Of a DNA stretch of 10,074 nucleotides, positions 7,080 through 10,074 are shown in pieces. The notes beneath the pieces are model-generated. The model was given only the letters and a program-made list of their open reading frames with translations. It was not told the origin of the DNA and ran no database searches. Numbering within the stretch: position 1 is the first letter of the stretch; each line of letters starts with the position of its first letter. The stretch spans positions 1 to 10,074 of the forward strand of contig CAZGVA010000030.1 in assembly GCA_964528765.1 (NCBI GenBank). Direction: 5' to 3'. This DNA comes from JABICX01 sp964528765 (GTDB taxonomy: Archaea; Nanobdellota; Nanobdellia; UBA10117; JABICX01). Position numbers and translations under genes: made by a program.

Positions 7080-7982
7080 ATGCGTAAAATCCATCGCAAA
7101 ACACTTAATTTAAAACAAGCATCAAATCTTCTTAAAAAAAGTGCTGAATTTAGCAAACAATCTTTATTGCTTATTAGACCTTTATCTAAAGACGAAAAAT
7201 TTAGACTTAATCAAATCAAAAAATATTTGCGCCCAAACGATTATAAAATTGTTCAACAATATCTCAAACAAAGTAGACTTAAATTAACTGTTCTCAAGCG
7301 TAATTTTTCGTTTATGGTTGCTAGTAGTGATTTGCAACCATATTTAGAGTCTAATTTAGAAATTATAACTAAAATTAATCAAATACTTTATGAAAAATTT
7401 GAACAAGTACTTGAAGATGAATTTTCATCACGTGCTTGGCAAATAATTCAAGAATATGTTGGAGGAAATATTTTAGGCATGCGAAATATTAAAAAAATAC
7501 TTACGTTAATTTTACTTGCTGATGAACATATCATTAATTTAACAAATATTCCCAAAGTCGATATTGAAAATTTTCAGAATAATTTAAAATCACTTGGTTT
7601 TAAACAAAATATTTTATTTAATTCGAAGGACAACGAAAACATTCGATTTGAAGGTGAAACTTTCAAAAGTAACAAATTTATTCGCATGGCTGAAAGAATA
7701 ATTTCTGGAAAGCAACATAAGCCACAAAAAGAAGATTTAGAATTCATAAAAAAATACATTAAACGAGCAAGAAAAATTAATCCAGATATTTCTGCTGAAG
7801 TCGGTGAAAAAATAAAAGAATTTATTGTTGCGCTGAAAAAAAGAGAAAGAAAATTACATTACTGCGTTAAAGAAATTACCCTTGAAACGATTTTATCTCT
7901 TTTGAAATGCTCTGCTAAAATAGAATTACGTAAAGACCTTCAAACTAAAGACTTAGAACGTGTTTTTAAACTTATATGTTAA
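7080..7982 (+). CDS. MCM-like protein lacking the ATPase core
   Basis: This is a 300-residue basic, mostly helical protein. Residues about 215-298 closely follow the C-terminal lid of archaeal MCM replicative helicases: IKKYIKRARKINPDIS (223-238), then EKIKEFIVALKK, then EITLETILSLLKCSAKIELR (265-284) and DLERVFKLI, matching the MCM order YI.yARk..P.lS, F.v.lR, IT.RQLEsLiRLaeA.AklrL, and D...Ai.L. Residues about 115-147 (FSSRAWQIIQEYVGGNILGM onward) resemble the segment just before the MCM Walker A. Between them only about 50 residues occur where MCM has the Walker A, Walker B, sensor and arginine-finger region; none of these is present, and the sensor-2 Arg position is Glu269. It therefore should not hydrolyse ATP. 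It might be a DNA-binding or MCM-partner protein, or a decayed paralogue, though the intact frame argues for use. It is convergent with tRNA-Val, 25 nt away. Confidence 0.6.
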   Translation: MRKIHRKTLNLKQASNLLKKSAEFSKQSLLLIRPLSKDEKFRLNQIKKYLRPNDYKIVQQYLKQSRLKLTVLKRNFSFMVASSDLQPYLESNLEIITKINQILYEKFEQVLEDEFSSRAWQIIQEYVGGNILGMRNIKKILTLILLADEHIINLTNIPKVDIENFQNNLKSLGFKQNILFNSKDNENIRFEGETFKSNKFIRMAERIISGKQHKPQKEDLEFIKKYIKRARKINPDISAEVGEKIKEFIVALKKRERKLHYCVKEITLETILSLLKCSAKIELRKDLQTKDLERVFKLIC

Positions 7983-8007
7983 GTATTTTTAATTATAACA
8001 AAAATAA

Positions 8008-8138
8008 TGGGCCGAGCAGGGATCGAACCTGCGACCTTCGCCTTACTTTTCTCCAAGAATTGTTCTTGGAGTTAAAACCCTCTTTTTAAAGAAACGTCTT
8101 ATGTAAGGGCGACGTCATAACCGCTAGACTACCAGCCC
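8008..8138 (-). tRNA. tRNA-Val(UAC) with one intron
   Basis: The spliced RNA is 73 nt. The acceptor stem pairs GGGCTGG with TCGGCCC, discriminator A73; D stem GTC/GAC; anticodon stem TCGCC/GGCGA; anticodon loop CTTACAA with anticodon UAC; variable loop AGGTC; T arm GCAGG, TTCGATC, CCTGC. The 5' exon is 8102-8138 (37 nt) and the 3' exon 8008-8043 (36 nt). CCA is not encoded. The acceptor and D-arm sequence is typical of archaeal valine tRNA. A TATA-like box lies 27 nt upstream and the 3' flank is T-rich. Confidence 0.95.
8044..8101 (-). other. Canonical 58-nt intron of tRNA-Val (position 37/38)
   Basis: The intron lies one nucleotide 3' of the anticodon, the standard archaeal site. Cutting here leaves exactly 37 and 36 nt of mature tRNA. 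The junction can form a relaxed bulge-helix-bulge with bulges CAT and TAA, each cut after the second base. Inside, CTCCAAGAA and TTCTTGGAG form a perfect 9-bp hairpin with a CAA loop. The splicing endonuclease is expected to remove it. Confidence 0.9.
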
Positions 8139-8160
8139 ATGTGAAATAAGCTCTTTATTT

Positions 8161-8169
8161 CTTTTTAAG
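8161..8169 (-). promoter_or_regulatory. Candidate TATA box of tRNA-Val
   Basis: The element reads CTTAAAAAG on the minus strand, centred 27 nt before the tRNA 5' end at 8138. It suggests tRNA-Val is transcribed separately from the tRNA-Thr gene upstream. Confidence 0.5.
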
Positions 8170-8232
8170 CTTTATTATCTTGTATATAGTTAAGAAAGCC
8201 CCCGACCAGATTCGAACTGGTGGCCTGCAGCT

Positions 8233-8282
8233 TACATGTTCCCAAAAGTTTGGGGTTAGAAGACCTTTTACAAGGGATTCCT
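8233..8282 (-). other. Canonical 50-nt intron of tRNA-Thr (position 37/38)
   Basis: The intron follows A37 and precedes A38. Both three-base bulges read TAA, cut as TA|A, around a short helix CTTG with CATG (one U-U mismatch). Intron-internal TCCC and GGGA can pair. The resulting loop CTTGTAA is a normal threonine anticodon loop. Confidence 0.88.
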
Positions 8283-8304
8283 TACAAGGCTGCCGCTCTA
8301 GCCA

Positions 8305-8348
8305 CTTCAGGAGTTTCTTTACGATGTTTTTTTCGCAAATAAAACTCA
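8305..8348 (-). other. Noncanonical 44-nt D-loop intron of tRNA-Thr
   Basis: The intron interrupts the D-loop between positions 17 and 17a. It is framed by an exact 3-4-3 bulge-helix-bulge: exon/intron helix TCAG with CTGA, bulges TCT and AGT, and an inner 6-bp helix GAGTTT with AAACTC. Cutting after the second base of each bulge yields the textbook D-loop AGTCTGGCTA. Confidence 0.88.
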
Positions 8349-8387
8349 GACTGAGCTACGGAGGCATAAATAGAGAGTTTATTGTGC

Positions 8388-8395
8388 ATTTAAAA
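8388..8395 (-). promoter_or_regulatory. Candidate TATA box of tRNA-Thr
   Basis: The element reads TTTTAAAT on the minus strand, centred 26-27 nt before the tRNA 5' end at 8365. This spacing supports 8365 as the transcription start and so supports the reconstructed first exon and the D-loop intron. Confidence 0.55.
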
Positions 8396-8410
8396 GATTT
8401 ACTAGAATGA

Positions 8411-9103
8411 TTAGTAATTCCAAGATCTAGAAACTAATGAATGATTCAAGTTATTCATCATATCTTCAAAAGTGCACGCTAAGTATCCTCTTTGCATAAA
8501 ACGTCGCATAGATGTATAAACACCCTTTTTAGTTATAAAATTCATTTTAGCACCGGCAGATTTAGCTCGCACAAAGAAATCTACATCAATCATAACTGAA
8601 GCATTCTCATTAAATCCCGAGATTGAATAAAAAGTATCTGGAGTAACAAAAGTAAATGCACCATTACCGCCATCAGTAAAAGTAAGATTTTCAGTAAAAG
8701 AATTAACCAGGTTGCCTGTATAGCAACTAAATTTTGCTCCAAAACTTTGGTCATCTAAAGGCATTATTTTCGCTTTGCATAAGTCAAAACCGTCTTTAAC
8801 TCGCTTAGCAGCCAAATAAAGCAAATCTTGCTCCATTAAACTATCTGCATCTAGAAAACAATATGTTTCTCCTTTTGCTCTTTCTGCGCCAAGATTTTTT
8901 GCTCTAGATATGCCCGGTGTAGGTGTATTTATAACAACATCGGCTAATTCTTTAGCAATTTTAACCGTATTATCGCTACAATTATTTGCCACAACAATAA
9001 TTTCTTTTTCTGGATAGCTTTGATCCTAAATATTTCTTATAACTTGAGCAATTCGTTTTTCTTCATTCCTCGCAGGAATAATAATAGAAATTAAGGGTTT
9101 CAT
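8411..9103 (-). pseudogene. GT2-family glycosyltransferase interrupted by an in-frame TAG
   Basis: A continuous frame runs from ATG 9103 to TAA 8411 (230 codons) except for TAG at codon 26 (9026-9028). Residues before it (MKPLISIIIPARNEEKRI) and after it (DQSYPEKEIIVVANNCSDNT) are the normal start of a GT-A fold family 2 glycosyltransferase. Further motifs are ISRAKNLGAERAKG, FLDAD with the metal-binding DAD at 85-87, GGNGA (145-149) and DVDFF (173-177). The enzyme would transfer a sugar from a nucleotide sugar; acceptor and product cannot be told. No membrane helix is visible and the protein is short for the family. The ATG overlaps the S10 stop (TAATG), so it is read from the same message. 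The TAG is one base from TTG (Leu) or CAG (Gln). A restart at GTG 8992 would lose the first nucleotide-binding strand. It could be a nonsense mutant, a readthrough gene, or a base-call error. Confidence 0.85.
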
Positions 9104-9411
9104 TATTCAATTACTTGTATCTCTATGTTTACGTCTTGTGGTATTGGAACTCTCATAACTAAGTGCAAAGCTCGTTCATCAGCAGCAATATCAATCATAC
9201 GCTTATGAATTCGCATCTCCCATCGTTCATATGTTTCAGTTCCTTCACCATCGGGGCTTCTTCGTGTTGCAACTTTTAAGAATTTAGTTGGTAAATTTAT
9301 TGGTCCCGCAGCCTTAACTTTAACTTTCTCTGCAATATCCATGATTTGAGTACTAACTTTATTTAACTTATCTAAATCCGTACTGTACAGCTTTATTCTT
9401 GCTTTTTGCAT
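9103..9411 (-). CDS. rpsJ: Small ribosomal subunit protein uS10 (archaeal S10)
   Basis: The 102-residue product is a full-length archaeal/eukaryal-type S10. It is recognised from ARIKLYSTDLDKL at the start, GPINLPTK in the middle, then the highly conserved RRSPDGEGTETYERWEMRIH and the KRMIDIAADERAL block near the end. It sits in the head of the 30S subunit. The gene follows EF-1A, an arrangement common in archaea, but a terminator-like element and its own TATA box lie in the 94-nt gap, so it may be transcribed independently. It is intact, with no unusual substitutions that I can see, and its stop overlaps the glycosyltransferase start by one base. Confidence 0.97.
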   Translation of the reverse strand: MQKARIKLYSTDLDKLNKVSTQIMDIAEKVKVKAAGPINLPTKFLKVATRRSPDGEGTETYERWEMRIHKRMIDIAADERALHLVMRVPIPQDVNIEIQVIE

Positions 9412-9431
9412 TGTAAAATCTATATTATTAG

Positions 9432-9439
9432 TTTAAAAA
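9432..9439 (-). promoter_or_regulatory. Candidate TATA box of the S10 gene
   Basis: The element reads TTTTTAAA on the minus strand, preceded by CGATAAC as a possible BRE, and is centred about 24 nt before the ATG at 9411. This again predicts a leaderless message, and no Shine-Dalgarno sequence is present before S10. Confidence 0.5.
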
Positions 9440-9458
9440 GTTATCGACAACTAAATTA

Positions 9459-9486
9459 AAAATATAAAATATAAAATATAAAATAT
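9459..9486. repeat. Four tandem copies of a 7-bp AT repeat
   Basis: The plus-strand unit AAAATAT is repeated exactly four times with a partial fifth (AAAA, 9487-9490). On the minus strand it forms the T-rich tract after the EF-1A hairpin, so it may be part of the terminator. Confidence 0.85.
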
Positions 9487-9505
9487 AAAAGAGCTAAATG
9501 CTCTT
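9463..9505 (-). terminator. Hairpin and T-rich tract after EF-1A
   Basis: Immediately after the EF-1A stop, AAGAGC and GCTCTT (9489-9494 with 9500-9505) form a 6-bp stem with a five-base loop, followed on the minus strand by TTTTATATTTTATATTTTAT. T-rich tracts terminate archaeal transcription; the short hairpin may be incidental or help. This would partly separate EF-1A from S10. Confidence 0.5.
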
Positions 9506-10074
9506 CTATTTCTTAACTAAATCAATACACATTCCAGCTGCTACAGTTCTACCCATATCTCGGATAGCGAACTTTGACAACTGTGGAACATCAGTATTCT
9601 TTTCAATGCAAAGAGGTTTTGTTGGTTCAACTATAATCTCTGCAGCTTCTCCGTTCTTCAAAAAGTCTGGATTTTCTGCAACAACTTCTCCGGTCCTTGG
9701 ATCAATCTTCTTTGTAATTTTTATAACTCTACAAGATACTTGTGAGGTATTTATATGGAAAACTGGTGTGTATCCAACTGTAAAAACAGTAGGGTGGTTT
9801 AAAACAATAATTCTACCTGTAAATTGTTTTGCAACGGTTGGTGGGCTCTTTGCGTCACCAAGTACATCTCCGCGTCTTAAATCTTCTTTACCAATACCAC
9901 GAATGTTAATTCCGACATTTGAACCAGGTCCTGCTTCTTTCATTTGTTCGTGATGCATTTCAATAGATTTTAATTCACCAGATTTACCTGAAGGCATTGC
10001 AATAAGTTTTTGACCAATTTTCATAACTCCAGTTTCAATTCTTCCAACTGGAACAGTTCCAATACCAGTGATTG
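9506..10074 (-). CDS. tuf: Translation elongation factor 1-alpha (aEF1A), 3' part only
   Basis: The frame enters from the window edge (first full codon 10072-10070) and ends at TAG 9506, giving 189 residues. They cover most of domain II (GIGTVPVGRIETGVMKIG, SIEMHHEQMKEAGPGSNVG, GINIRGI, RRGDVLGD) and domain III (GYTPVFHINTSQVSC, FAIRDMGRTVAAGMC). These are the archaeal/eukaryal EF-1A signatures: VGRIETG, the AxPGxNVGxNIRG loop and the RDMGxTVAAG motif near the end. The GTPase domain lies outside the window. The protein delivers aminoacyl-tRNA to the ribosome. The downstream gene is uS10, as in many archaea. The frame is intact, and TAG clearly acts as a real stop here since no residues follow the conserved C-terminus. 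Confidence 0.97.
   Translation of the reverse strand, partial: ITGIGTVPVGRIETGVMKIGQKLIAMPSGKSGELKSIEMHHEQMKEAGPGSNVGINIRGIGKEDLRRGDVLGDAKSPPTVAKQFTGRIIVLNHPTVFTVGYTPVFHINTSQVSCRVIKITKKIDPRTGEVVAENPDFLKNGEAAEIIVEPTKPLCIEKNTDVPQLSKFAIRDMGRTVAAGMCIDLVKK

Larger units (their letters stand above)
8197..8365 (-). tRNA. tRNA-Thr(UGU) with two introns
   Basis: The three exons are 8349-8365, 8283-8304 and 8197-8232 and give a 75-nt tRNA. The acceptor stem pairs GCCTCCG with CGGGGGC (one T-G wobble), discriminator U73 as usual for archaeal tRNA-Thr; T8 A9; D stem GCTC/GAGC with loop AGTCTGGCTA; anticodon stem GCAGC/GCTGC; loop CTTGTAA, anticodon UGU; variable loop AGGCC; T arm ACCAG, TTCGAAT, CTGGT. 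Without a D-loop intron the 5' half has no acceptor partner, and with it every stem is satisfied. CCA is not encoded. Confidence 0.92.

Noticed and set aside
8180..8410. Plus-strand open frame of 76 codons.
   Set aside because: It lies over the minus-strand tRNA-Thr gene and its introns; the tRNA structure explains the sequence.
5494..9028. TAG as a recoded sense codon (for example pyrrolysine): the TAG stops at 778 and 5494 are followed within two codons by TAA, and the glycosyltransferase has an internal TAG.
   Set aside because: EF-1A ends at TAG 9506 exactly where the conserved protein should end, with no nearby TAA before a terminator-like hairpin. Nearby TAA codons are also common by chance in such AT-rich DNA.

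Overview
The window comes from an AT-rich archaeal chromosome. The evidence is an archaeal-type ribosomal protein S10 (uS10) next to the C-terminal two thirds of elongation factor 1-alpha, tRNA genes interrupted by bulge-helix-bulge introns and lacking an encoded CCA, TATA-like boxes about 24-27 nt before leaderless starts and tRNA 5' ends, and a protein resembling the C-terminal part of archaeal MCM. The compact, overlapping genes and the noncanonical tRNA intron would suit a small-genome (DPANN-like) archaeon, but the lineage is an inference.

Positions 1-6978 (all minus strand) are one tightly packed, probably co-transcribed cluster of seven genes. In transcription order it holds: a 494-residue protein resembling GCS2/YbdK carboxylate-amine ligases; a 132-residue protein with an acidic tail, a winged-helix-like body and a C-terminal Gly-Glu; an AAA+ ATPase of the MoxR/Mg-chelatase class whose reading frame breaks at a run of ten A; a VWA-domain protein with a Q/G/S repeat linker encoded by 36-bp tandem repeats; a protein with a degenerate HxxxH motif; and two unrecognised proteins, the last running off the window. 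Neighbours overlap or are separated by at most 26 nt. ATPase plus VWA is the classic pairing of the chelatase/MoxR superfamily, in which the ATPase acts through the VWA partner on a target. The added amidoligase-like protein and small acidic protein make this cluster unusual and the best candidate for an undescribed system.

Positions 6979-7079 are a divergent promoter region. The plus-strand gene at 7080-7982 resembles the C-terminal lid of MCM helicases but has no Walker A or B segment. Two minus-strand tRNA genes follow: tRNA-Val(UAC) with one canonical intron, and tRNA-Thr(UGU) with two introns, one of them in the D-loop.

Positions 8411-10074 (minus strand) are a translation-related locus: EF-1A (partial), uS10, and a small GT2 glycosyltransferase whose frame carries an amber codon at position 26. 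EF-1A is followed by a hairpin/T-rich terminator, and S10 has its own likely leaderless promoter.

Two genes are broken by one simple event each (the A10 frameshift and the TAG). Either could be real recoding, a genuine mutation, or an assembly error.
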